Source of the DNA: JAZGER01 sp036480335
GTDB taxonomy: Bacteria > Pseudomonadota > Gammaproteobacteria > DSM-19610
DNA: 64,000 bases
Reading direction: 5' to 3'
Assembly: GCA_036480335.1 (NCBI GenBank)
Contig: JAZGGH010000041.1
Coordinates: 1 to 64,000 of the forward strand
Shown here: one piece after another, positions 25,061-33,096 of the stretch
How positions within the stretch are numbered: position 1 is the stretch's first letter
Layout: each line of letters begins with the position of its first letter
Made by a program: the position numbers and the translations under genes
The notes under the pieces: model-generated
Databases searched by the model: none
Seen by the model: the letters and a program-made list of their open reading frames with translations, nothing else
What the model was told of the DNA's origin: nothing

Positions 25061-26082
25061 ACAACAAACGTTTTCTGTCTGTCATTCTGATACTCGGTAT
25101 CCTGCTAGTATCTCGCGGCGCATTTGCTGCTCATGTTCTGAAATTTGCTACCCTGGCACCTGCAGGCTCCACCTGGATGAACCTGCTGGAAGACTGGGCA
25201 ACGGAAGTCGAGCAGCGCAGCGAAGGCCGTTTACACTTCAAATTCTATCCTGGTGGTATTCAGGGTGATGAGCCGGATGTGCTGAAAAAAATCCGCTTCA
25301 ATCAATTGCAGGGTGCGGCCTTTAGCGGGCATGGCATTGGCCAGATTTATTCTCCAGCGCGAGTAATGGAACTGCCCTACCTGTTTAACAGTTTTGCTGA
25401 AACCGATTTTGTTCGTGAAAAGCTGATGCCCGAATTTGAGCAAGGCTTCCATGACAACCAGTTTGAATTGCTAGGCTGGATGGAAATCGGTTTTGTACAT
25501 ATTTTCTCCAAGGAACCCGTTCGAACGCTGGATGATATGAAGTCACGCCGCGTCTGGTTATGGCAGGGTGATCCGATGGGCAAAGCTTTTTTCAAGGCCA
25601 GTAAAATCCAGCCTGTGCCACTCTCGATCATTGACGTATATACCAGCTTGTCAACCGGATTGATTGATACCGTTTACAGCACACCACTGGCATCAATCGC
25701 CATGCAGTGGTTTACCAAAGTCAAATACATGAATGACACGCCGCTCACTAATGCAATGGGCGGGCTGGTCGTTTCACGACGTTTCTTTGATCGCCTGCCG
25801 GCAGATTTACAAACATTACTCAGAGAAACTGGCAAAGCGACTGGTAAGCGACTGGTGAGCGCAACTCGTGAAGATAACCAGAAAAGCAGAGATGAACTGA
25901 GAAAACGCGGCATCACTTTTATTGCCTCTGACGAAGGCATATCCACCGAAAAATTAATTGCCATTCGTGATATTGCCGCCAGTGAACTAATGGCTCAGAA
26001 TTATATTCCTGAGCAGCTAATTGAGCGCACCAAAACCCTGCTGCATGACTATCGCAATCCCCATACAGCAACAAATAATTAA
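25051..26082 (+). CDS. TRAP transporter substrate-binding protein (DctP/TatP type)
   Basis: The 343-residue periplasmic binding protein has a signal peptide (FLSVILILGILLVSRGAFA) and the DctP fold: HVLKFATLAPAGSTWMNLLEDW, YSPARVMELPYLF, and RRVWLWQGDPMGKAFF. The position of the usual DctP arginine is not secure by eye. The start is uncertain. The ATG at 25051 sits directly on the GAGGA ribosome site, whereas a TTG at 25057 (coupled to the tatT stop as TTGA) has a proper spacing of 6. Its partner TatT upstream indicates a TAXI-independent, T-component TRAP system. Confidence 0.9.
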   Translation: MVLNNKRFLSVILILGILLVSRGAFAAHVLKFATLAPAGSTWMNLLEDWATEVEQRSEGRLHFKFYPGGIQGDEPDVLKKIRFNQLQGAAFSGHGIGQIYSPARVMELPYLFNSFAETDFVREKLMPEFEQGFHDNQFELLGWMEIGFVHIFSKEPVRTLDDMKSRRVWLWQGDPMGKAFFKASKIQPVPLSIIDVYTSLSTGLIDTVYSTPLASIAMQWFTKVKYMNDTPLTNAMGGLVVSRRFFDRLPADLQTLLRETGKATGKRLVSATREDNQKSRDELRKRGITFIASDEGISTEKLIAIRDIAASELMAQNYIPEQLIERTKTLLHDYRNPHTATNN

Positions 26083-26093
26083 GATCCCGGTCA

Positions 26094-26585
26094 ATGCTCA
26101 GCTACCTGATTACCTTTCGCAATGGCCTGATCAGTATAGAAAATCTGCTCGCCGCCGCCAGTTTGCTACTCATACTGTTACTCGTTGCGCTGCAAATATT
26201 CTCCCGCAATCTGTTTGATATTGGCTTACCGAATATCGACACACTTTCCAGGCAACTGGTTCTGTTTATCATTTTTTTCGGTTCAATGCTGGCCATTGAA
26301 CGCAGACAACATATCACCATTGATATCATCTGTAGCCTGTGTCCTGCAAGCCGTCGCCCGCTATTTCGTTTTCTTAATCTGGTCGCTGTCGGCATCTGTA
26401 CAATCTTCACTTTCAGTGCGATGCGTTTCTGGAAAGATGCCTGGCAATATGCATCACCTTCTGAACACTGGCAGGTACTTATTGGCCTGATCATTCCAGC
26501 CGGATTCATGCTGCTGTCATTGCATTTTTTTCTCTCTGTTATCCTTGGCCCGGATAGAATCACGTATAAGATGACAGCACCGTGA
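26094..26585 (+). CDS. TRAP transporter small permease (DctQ)
   Basis: The 163-residue protein has four predicted membrane helices (about residues 18-36, 47-67, 88-106, 127-149) with the DctQ features FSRNLF near TM1 and LAIERRQHITIDII after TM2. It pairs with the large permease to import the ligand with sodium. The gene overlaps the DctM start by GTGA. Confidence 0.88.
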   Translation: MLSYLITFRNGLISIENLLAAASLLLILLLVALQIFSRNLFDIGLPNIDTLSRQLVLFIIFFGSMLAIERRQHITIDIICSLCPASRRPLFRFLNLVAVGICTIFTFSAMRFWKDAWQYASPSEHWQVLIGLIIPAGFMLLSLHFFLSVILGPDRITYKMTAP

Positions 26586-27844
26586 TACTACTGGCGACCC
26601 TTCTGCTGGTGGTACTCGCTCTCGCCGGGCTACCGTTATTTGTCGCACTGGGGGGCGGTAGCCTGCTGCTGGCAGCGAATGGATCTCTCGATTCAGCCCT
26701 GCTGATCATTGAGCTCAATCGACTCGCCTCATCGCCCAACCTGATTGCTATCCCGCTATTCACACTAGCTGGGGTACTACTGGCTGCTGGCGGCGCACCG
26801 CAACGCCTGATTCGTCTGTTCAACGCGATGCTTGGCTGGCTCCCTGGTGGCATTGCGATTGTTACTTTAACCGTCTGCGCCTTCTTTACCTCTTTTTCCG
26901 GCGCATCCGGTGTGACTATTCTTGCATTGGGCGGCCTGCTATTCCCCCTATTAACCAAAGCGCAGTATCCGGAAAAGTTTTCGCTCGGATTATTAACCAC
27001 CTCGGGCTCTCTGGGATTGTTATTCCCGCCCAGTCTGGCCATCTTACTTTATGGCATTGTTGCCGGCGTGAACATAGACGATCTTTTTCTGGCAGGCATT
27101 GTGCCAGGCCTCCTGCTGATGCTGATACTGGCCGCTTACGCCCTGGTTGTGGGCATTCGCTTCAAAGTACCACGCAGGGAATATTCTTCGCAGCATTTAT
27201 GGAAAACCATTCGTGCTTCCGCAGGTGATATTGCCCTGCCAGTTTTCCTGATCACTGGCATCTTTGGCGGCTTCGTCACCATCAGTGAAGCCGCTGCAGC
27301 CACCGTAATTTATGTACTGTTGCTGGAAACCCTTATCCATCGCTCGCTATCCATCAAGACACAGTTCTATCCGGTACTGATAGATGCAACCGTTCTCGCA
27401 GGCAGTATTCTAATCATTCTGGGTATGGCCATGGGGCTGACCAATTTACTGATTGATGCACAGTTACCCATGCACCTGCTGGACTGGATTGAAGACCGGG
27501 TTTCCAGCCCATTGCAGTTTTTACTGTTGCTGAATGTTTTTCTGCTAGTGGTGGGTGCCATGATGGATATTTTCTCGGCAACCGTGGTTGTTATTCCACT
27601 GATTTTGCCGTTGGCCCAGCGCTTTGGTATTGATCCGATTCACCTGGGCATTATCTTTCTCGCCAATCTTGAGATTGGTTACTGCACACCACCCGTGGGC
27701 ATGAATCTTTTCATTGCCTGCCAACGCTTCCAGAAACCGGTTATTTTGTTGTTTCTCTCAACTCTGCCATTTCTGTTATTGATGCTGCTGTGGTTACTCC
27801 TGGTGACATATTTCCCGGTATTGTCACTGTGGTGGCGGAGCTGA
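26582..27844 (+). CDS. TRAP transporter large permease (DctM)
   Basis: The 420-residue, mostly hydrophobic protein belongs to the DctM family. It has repeated half-structures with FAAASGVTI-like (here FFTSFSGASGVTILALG) and LFPPSLAILLYG segments in the first half, and GAMMDIFSATVVVIPLILPLA and EIGYCTPPVGMNLFIA in the second half. It carries the substrate pathway and the sodium-coupled elevator mechanism. It starts at a GTG overlapping the dctQ stop and ends the dapE-TRAP operon. Confidence 0.9.
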   Translation: MILLATLLLVVLALAGLPLFVALGGGSLLLAANGSLDSALLIIELNRLASSPNLIAIPLFTLAGVLLAAGGAPQRLIRLFNAMLGWLPGGIAIVTLTVCAFFTSFSGASGVTILALGGLLFPLLTKAQYPEKFSLGLLTTSGSLGLLFPPSLAILLYGIVAGVNIDDLFLAGIVPGLLLMLILAAYALVVGIRFKVPRREYSSQHLWKTIRASAGDIALPVFLITGIFGGFVTISEAAAATVIYVLLLETLIHRSLSIKTQFYPVLIDATVLAGSILIILGMAMGLTNLLIDAQLPMHLLDWIEDRVSSPLQFLLLLNVFLLVVGAMMDIFSATVVVIPLILPLAQRFGIDPIHLGIIFLANLEIGYCTPPVGMNLFIACQRFQKPVILLFLSTLPFLLLMLLWLLLVTYFPVLSLWWRS

Positions 27845-27868
27845 ATTTGCTCAACGAAAGCATCAGGA

Positions 27869-28417
27869 TTACTTTATCAATTTTTCCCGAACAGTCTGCT
27901 TAGTGTGCTGATTTTGTGGTGGCAGAGCAGTTCGTTGTCCCAGTCGATTAAAAGAAGTCAGGTTTCCTTTGGTATCGATATAGCAAGAATATTCTATCGA
28001 TTCCTCGGCACCTGATTCGCCCATTTCACCATAGACAAGGCGCTCCACATAATAACCATCATTGGTTTTATTGACCTTACCAGGACGAATCAGGCGCATA
28101 TAGTCTCTTTTTTCCGAACGTTCGAGCGCCGTCTTCTGGCAGGTTTGGCGCGCTACCCATTTATCCGGAGAGATGGCGCGTTCCCACCAGTCATCAATGG
28201 CCGGCACTTCACTTTTGGCAATCATAAAGGCAATCATTGCCATCACAAACACAGGAATAAAACGACCAAACCCACGTCTTCGGCCAGAATGTCGGCTCGG
28301 TAGATCGTAACCCTGTTCATCATCAATATTGCTGAACTGCTCATCTTCATCATGGGTTTTACCCCGTTTGAGAACGGACTGACGACGACTGATTTGATCT
28401 TTATGTCTATTAACCAT
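27869..28417 (-). CDS. Hypothetical single-pass membrane protein
   Basis: The 182-residue protein has a charged N-terminus (RHKDQISRRQSVLKRGK), one membrane segment (FIPVFVMAMIAFMIAKS, residues about 54-70), and a soluble C-terminal part with two cysteines. No family was recognised. It lies downstream of the DUF302 gene on the same strand with an AGG ribosome site. A stem-loop lies directly upstream of it. Confidence 0.6.
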   Translation of the reverse strand: MVNRHKDQISRRQSVLKRGKTHDEDEQFSNIDDEQGYDLPSRHSGRRRGFGRFIPVFVMAMIAFMIAKSEVPAIDDWWERAISPDKWVARQTCQKTALERSEKRDYMRLIRPGKVNKTNDGYYVERLVYGEMGESGAEESIEYSCYIDTKGNLTSFNRLGQRTALPPQNQHTKQTVREKLIK

Positions 28418-28436
28418 GTTGCATACCTGAGTATTG

Positions 28437-28474
28437 GGAGCCTCTAATAATTATCTTTCATATTAGAGATTCCC
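28437..28474. other. Stem-loop between the DUF302 gene and the membrane-protein gene
   Basis: CTCTAATA and TATTAGAG form an 8-bp stem, extended outside by GGGA/TCCC with a small internal loop. No T-run follows on either strand, so it is more likely a processing or stability element than a terminator. Confidence 0.35.
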
Positions 28475-28493
28475 TATTGTTTAAAAGAGCGCT

Positions 28494-29081
28494 CTAAAAA
28501 TCACCTGCCGAGCCACGTACCATGATATCTGTCAAAATATCCTTGACCTTGACTGCTGCTTCCAACAGATCCGGTGGCAATGTTGTTCCACCCTGAATCA
28601 TCATGTCCATGTCCAGTGAATACAGCACAAATTGTCCATCCTTACCTTCAACCATCGCAATTCGACAGGGTAAATACGCTGAAAATGCATCGCTGTAATC
28701 CACCATTTTCATCGCAGTTACCGGATTACAAAACTGGTAGATTTTCAGAAAACGCTGATCTTCGCCTGTCATCATCTGCACCTGTTCTGACAGCGGTAAA
28801 GACCCTACATTTTTGATGTTATGCTCATTGGCGACTGAAAACATGGCCTCTTCGGCATCTTCCCAGCTAACGCCTTCTTCCAGTGGATATATCACCACCG
28901 TAGCATCTGCTGAATTTCCGGTTTCCTTCAATTTTTGCCACATATTGGCATACACTGTCTTTGCGCCCGGATCCAACGCATTAAACGCATTCACGTCAGG
29001 GCTAAACTTTGTGTATAAAACACCGCAAGCGATAATCGCCAGCAGACCGATAAGTGCCAGTAAATTACGAATTAAAGCCAT
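28494..29081 (-). CDS. DUF302-domain protein with N-terminal membrane anchor
   Basis: The 195-residue protein has an N-terminal hydrophobic segment (LLALIGLLAIIACGVLYT) and a DUF302-like domain. Its features are the cysteine in IYQFCNPVTAMKMVDYSD, the following LPCRIAMVEGKDGQFVLYSLDMDMMI, and the ELLEAA-like C-terminus. DUF302 proteins often occur in sulfur-oxidising and other proteobacteria; their reaction is unknown. AGGAGAG precedes the ATG by 6 bp. Confidence 0.7.
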   Translation of the reverse strand: MALIRNLLALIGLLAIIACGVLYTKFSPDVNAFNALDPGAKTVYANMWQKLKETGNSADATVVIYPLEEGVSWEDAEEAMFSVANEHNIKNVGSLPLSEQVQMMTGEDQRFLKIYQFCNPVTAMKMVDYSDAFSAYLPCRIAMVEGKDGQFVLYSLDMDMMIQGGTTLPPDLLEAAVKVKDILTDIMVRGSAGDF

Positions 29082-29115
29082 TCCAACTCTCCTAATATTT
29101 TGTCATCTGTAAAGA

Positions 29116-29379
29116 TTAGCGTCCACGAATCAAATTGTCGAGTAATTCCATTGATTTATCCCACTCATCGCCCTGATTCTGTCGACTTGCCATTAATTCC
29201 ATCAGCGCATAGGCCAGCTCACGATTGCCCGCAGACAATTCCTGCAGCTTGGACAGGCGATACATATAGCCGCCTTTTTCCACCCGCAGAGTACAAACTA
29301 GCGCATACAGACTCAGGCTTTCTGCTGCAGCGGGATTATCGCTTATCACCGTGATCAATTTTTCCAGAGAGTCTTCCAT
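29116..29379 (-). CDS. Small hypothetical protein downstream of tsaB
   Basis: The 87-residue helical protein (MEDSLEKLITVISDNPAAAESL) was not recognised. The ATG at 29379 was chosen because GGAAAG lies 5 bp upstream; a GTG at 29412 directly after the tsaB stop is an alternative. Acidic, leucine-rich helices suggest a small binding or adaptor protein. It lies between tsaB and the DUF302 gene on the same strand. Confidence 0.55.
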   Translation of the reverse strand: MEDSLEKLITVISDNPAAAESLSLYALVCTLRVEKGGYMYRLSKLQELSAGNRELAYALMELMASRQNQGDEWDKSMELLDNLIRGR

Positions 29380-29412
29380 ATTACTTTCCAATATCCGGTA
29401 GTCTTTCGACAC

Positions 29413-30099
29413 TCATTTCGGAGCCGGCTTACGCGCAACATTATCCCGCAAATAAATCGGCTGAGCCAGATCAGCAGACACCACATTGCCCAGTTCTACG
29501 CTGTTCTTCGCCAGGGTTGCAACATCTCTGGCTTCAGGATATTGCTGAGAAAATACATCGCTTGCATCAATATGGCACACTGACAGTAACTGCTGCTGAT
29601 ATTCCTCCCAGCCGTTACCCGCCGCTGACCACACAGAATCATCAGGTAAGCGAACATCTTCTGGTGCTGTCACCTGTTCCTGCCCCTGCAATTCTGCGTT
29701 GCCAGGTTTGTCCTGCCGCCAGGCGGCCCAGTAAACTTCCTGCATGCGCGCATCAATCGCTACCAGAACCCGTTGCTTCTGGTGCTGACGAATAATGCCC
29801 TGGGCAATGGCTGCCAGCGTCGACACAGGCACTACCGGCAAATCGGCAGCAAATGCCATACCCTGGGCGATGCCTGCTGCAATACGTAAACCCGTGAACG
29901 AACCCGGCCCACGCCCGAATGCAATGGCGTCCAGTTGGGCGAGTTTTATATCTGCTTCCTGCAATAGACTCTCAACCATGGGCAATATGAGACGCACATG
30001 CTCACGAGGTGCTATCTGCAAACTCTGCCTGACTTCGCCATCAAGCAGCAATGCGGCTGAACAGGCATGGGTTGCCGTTTCAATCGCCAGAATTTTCAT
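29413..30099 (-). CDS. tsaB: tRNA threonylcarbamoyladenosine biosynthesis protein TsaB
   Basis: The 228-residue protein has the TsaB/YeaZ motifs MKILAIETATHACSAALL, FGRGPGSFTGLRIAAGIAQG and LVAIDARMQEVYWA. It partners TsaD and TsaE in making t6A37 in tRNAs that read ANN codons. It overlaps the upstream helicase gene by 4 bp, the conserved yoaA-tsaB arrangement of gammaproteobacteria. Confidence 0.93.
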   Translation of the reverse strand: MKILAIETATHACSAALLLDGEVRQSLQIAPREHVRLILPMVESLLQEADIKLAQLDAIAFGRGPGSFTGLRIAAGIAQGMAFAADLPVVPVSTLAAIAQGIIRQHQKQRVLVAIDARMQEVYWAAWRQDKPGNAELQGQEQVTAPEDVRLPDDSVWSAAGNGWEEYQQQLLSVCHIDASDVFSQQYPEARDVATLAKNSVELGNVVSADLAQPIYLRDNVARKPAPK

Positions 30100-32012
30100 G
30101 CTGTTGTACGGGTAAAAAAGTGGGCGACATCGTCTAACTGACGGGTCTGGCGCATGGGTGGCAAACTATCGAGAAATATCCGTCCGTAACGTTTGCTGGT
30201 CAGACGTGGATCACAGATCGTCAGTACGCCTCGATCACTGACATCGCGAATCAACCGGCCAACTCCCTGTTTAAGGTTAATAACGGCGTTGGGTAACTGC
30301 TCATCCATGAAGGGATTGCCACCCTGTTCGCGCAACGCATCAATGCGTGCCTGAATGACCGGATCACCGGGAGAAGCAAAGGGAAGCTTGTCGATGATGA
30401 CGCAGGACAGGGCTTCACCACGCACATCCACGCCTTCCCAGAAACTGCTGGTACCAAGCAACACCGCATTGCCCTGTTCACGAAAACGCAGCAACAATTC
30501 ATTACGCGGTGCATCACCCTGTACCAGCAATGGATATGGACTCAAGCGGCGCAACAATTTCTCGGCAAGATGCAATGCCCGGTAACTGGTAAACAACAGA
30601 AAGGCTCGCCCCTGACTTAACCGCAAAACATCCTGAGCCACGGTCAGGAAGGCATTGCTATAAGCGGGACTGGAAGGTTCAGGCATTTCTTCAGGCAGAT
30701 ACAGCAGGGCATTTTTCTGATAATCAAAAGGACTGTTAAGTTGCAGTGAAGACAATTCCGTCAAACCCAGCTTGCGATTGAAATGTTCAAACTGGCCGTT
30801 AACTGACAGGGTTGCCGAGGTAAACACCCAGGCATCCGGCAACGACTGGCGACGCTCCTGAAAATAGGTCGATATATCCAGCGGTGTGAGAGTAATACGG
30901 AATGACTGACGAAAAGTTTCAAACCAGTGGACGTGGTTTTCCAGCGGTTGCACTGTTGTTTGTAACAGCCGTTGGGCCAGTTGTTGACCACGTTTCCAGC
31001 ATTTCTCAAGGCCGCGACTCAAACTGGCCACCGCCGCAAGTTCAGTGGTTAACAAACTGAGATATTTCTGTAACTGCGCCAATGCTTTGATTAAATCAGC
31101 CTGCTCTGCCAGCATTTTCCAGGCGGCGCGTTGATCTGATTTTCCCATCGCAAGCCGGACTTCCTGAACAGCGGTTTCAAGCTGTTTTGCCGCATCAGGT
31201 AAACCACTGACCTGACCTGTTTCACGCACATATTCAGAGATGCAGTCTCGCGTAAAATCTGTCAACTGCCGACTCGTCAGGCTAATACCAAAAAACCGCG
31301 TGGCCGTTTCCGGTAGCTGATGAGCTTCATCAACAATGATGGCATCAGCCTTGGGTAATAGCTCTCCAAACCCCTCTTCCTTAAGGGTCATATCGGCAAA
31401 CAGCAAGTGATGATTGATCACCACCACTTCGGCTTCCATCGCTTTGCGACGGGCCTGCATCACATAGCACTGATTAAAACTGCCACATTCCGCTCCAAGG
31501 CAATTATCCGGCGTTGACGTCACCATTGGCCAGACCACCGAATCTTCAGGAATATTGACCAGCTCGGCAACATCACCCGACTGGGTTCGTCCGGCCCAGT
31601 CGCGGATTGACTGTAGCTGATCCTGCAACTGTTTTTTGCGTGAACGCCCCTCCATCAAAGCCAGCGTCAGGCGATGGTCACACAGATAGTTTGCGCGGCC
31701 TTTTAGTAGCGCAACTGTGACAGGTATTTGCAGAGCATCCCTGACCACAGGTAGATCACGGTGAAAAAGTTGATCCTGCAAATGCCGGGTGCCGGTTGAG
31801 ATAATGATGCTACGACCTGATAGCAATGCCGGTAACAAATAGGCGAATGTTTTACCGGTACCGGTACCGGCTTCTACCACCAGGGTTGTTGACGCCTGCA
31901 AAGCCGATGAAACAGCGGCCGCCATCTCAAGCTGCTCCGGGCGGGCAGCATAACCTTTAATTTGCTGAGCAAGCGGGCCTGTATCAGACAGATAATGGGA
32001 CAGATCGATCAT
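30096..32012 (-). CDS. yoaA: ATP-dependent DNA helicase of the YoaA/DinG family
   Basis: The 638-residue XPD-like superfamily 2 helicase has Walker A VEAGTGTGKTFAYLLP, four cysteines for an iron-sulfur cluster (around LCDHRL, DNCLGAECGSFNQCYVM), the DEAH box VDEAHQLPE, motif IV-VI segments including FWEGVDVRGEALSCVII, and QGVGRLIRD. Its length matches YoaA, which unwinds damaged or stalled DNA with the HolC subunit of polymerase III. It is coupled to tsaB downstream. Confidence 0.9.
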   Translation of the reverse strand: MIDLSHYLSDTGPLAQQIKGYAARPEQLEMAAAVSSALQASTTLVVEAGTGTGKTFAYLLPALLSGRSIIISTGTRHLQDQLFHRDLPVVRDALQIPVTVALLKGRANYLCDHRLTLALMEGRSRKKQLQDQLQSIRDWAGRTQSGDVAELVNIPEDSVVWPMVTSTPDNCLGAECGSFNQCYVMQARRKAMEAEVVVINHHLLFADMTLKEEGFGELLPKADAIIVDEAHQLPETATRFFGISLTSRQLTDFTRDCISEYVRETGQVSGLPDAAKQLETAVQEVRLAMGKSDQRAAWKMLAEQADLIKALAQLQKYLSLLTTELAAVASLSRGLEKCWKRGQQLAQRLLQTTVQPLENHVHWFETFRQSFRITLTPLDISTYFQERRQSLPDAWVFTSATLSVNGQFEHFNRKLGLTELSSLQLNSPFDYQKNALLYLPEEMPEPSSPAYSNAFLTVAQDVLRLSQGRAFLLFTSYRALHLAEKLLRRLSPYPLLVQGDAPRNELLLRFREQGNAVLLGTSSFWEGVDVRGEALSCVIIDKLPFASPGDPVIQARIDALREQGGNPFMDEQLPNAVINLKQGVGRLIRDVSDRGVLTICDPRLTSKRYGRIFLDSLPPMRQTRQLDDVAHFFTRTTA

Positions 32013-32015
32013 TGA

Positions 32016-32522
32016 TTAACCGGATCGATTATCCCAGATTTCATCGCCAATCTCGCCTTCATCGCTGGCCCACACCAGCCGACTGATAATTTTGAAACGG
32101 TTAACCGACATGGCGCCGCGTTTTTTTCTCGCTGAAGCACCCTGATCATCAAGTGCGTCGAGAATATCCCGTCGTTCAGCTTCATAGATTTCACGAGTTT
32201 CATAATTCTCATCCATAAGAACCAGCAGAATACTGTCCCAGTCCTGCTCAAGTTTAAGCTGGCCGATGCGCTGAACTGAACGGGCTTCAGAAAAAATCAC
32301 CCGTCCCTTAATCTGTATTTTACGGCCTTCACGGCAGCCGCGACCGATAGCGTCATAACCACTTTGTTTATTTTTCGGCAACTCAAGATCCAGCAATCTG
32401 GCAGCGTCATGTTCGGCGATTTCTCCACTGACACCCGGCAAAGGTTTACCCGTAGTGCGTTTAAATTCCGCCGCCAGGCGACGCGCCTCACTGATCAGCT
32501 TATCAACAGAATAGACACCCAT
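32016..32522 (-). CDS. DUF6998-like protein with PD-(D/E)XK-like motif
   Basis: The 168-residue protein shows GEIAEHDAARLLDLEL, then SGYDAIG, and KIQIKGR at residues about 35-80. The pattern acid, D, then QxK matches a PD-(D/E)XK nuclease-like core, as in DUF6998 proteins. A regular lysine (KIQIK) is present, so it could be catalytic. There is no neighbouring methylase, so a restriction role is not supported. It lies 3 bp upstream of yoaA on the same strand and may be co-expressed with it. Confidence 0.6.
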   Translation of the reverse strand: MGVYSVDKLISEARRLAAEFKRTTGKPLPGVSGEIAEHDAARLLDLELPKNKQSGYDAIGRGCREGRKIQIKGRVIFSEARSVQRIGQLKLEQDWDSILLVLMDENYETREIYEAERRDILDALDDQGASARKKRGAMSVNRFKIISRLVWASDEGEIGDEIWDNRSG

Positions 32523-32537
32523 AAATATGTTGTGCGC

Positions 32538-33092
32538 CTAACGACTTTCGAGGGCAAAAATCTTCTTTTCTGCCTCTTTGATACCCGCTATATCCTTACG
32601 CGCTCGACGTGCCTCGGCAATGATTTTCCAGTTATCGATACGCAATAGCCGATCTTTCACAGACAGGGTATTTGATTTCAGGGCAAGCTGTTCAGCCTGG
32701 TAAGCCTGGCCTTGCGTTAACCGCACTGCCGCCAGCTTGCTCCACAGTCTGGCATTGCGTGGCTCAATCCGTAAAGCCCGCTCCAATGTCACGCTGGCAG
32801 CCTCATTCTCGCCAGACTGGCTGTGAATATCCGCCTGATCCAGCAGAGCAATGACAGCGGTATTATTCGACGGCATGCTATTGGCGCTCTCAGGAATGGG
32901 CTGCATCTCACCCATCGGTACCGGCTCACCCGAAGTGGGCACACCCAGAGGAAATGCCTGTACATCGGGCACACTGCCGGGTGCTGCCTGGGTTGTATTA
33001 TCCACCACCGGGGGTAATTGTTGCTGGGGTGCGCGATTCACTGCACAGGCACTCAGGAAAGTGGCAAGCAGCAGGTAAACAAACATCTTCAT
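32538..33092 (-). CDS. TPR-containing lipoprotein downstream of mrcB
   Basis: The 184-residue lipoprotein has a lipobox (LLATFLSAC), a Pro/Gly-rich linker, and a TPR-like pair (AVIALLDQADIHSQSGENEAA, NARLWSKLAAVRLTQGQAYQAEQLALKS). The ATG at 33092 has GAGG 9 bp upstream; the earlier ATG adds residues before the signal. Small TPR lipoproteins commonly follow mrcB in gammaproteobacteria and may assist peptidoglycan synthesis. Confidence 0.75.
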   Translation of the reverse strand: MKMFVYLLLATFLSACAVNRAPQQQLPPVVDNTTQAAPGSVPDVQAFPLGVPTSGEPVPMGEMQPIPESANSMPSNNTAVIALLDQADIHSQSGENEAASVTLERALRIEPRNARLWSKLAAVRLTQGQAYQAEQLALKSNTLSVKDRLLRIDNWKIIAEARRARKDIAGIKEAEKKIFALESR

Positions 33093-33096
33093 AACA

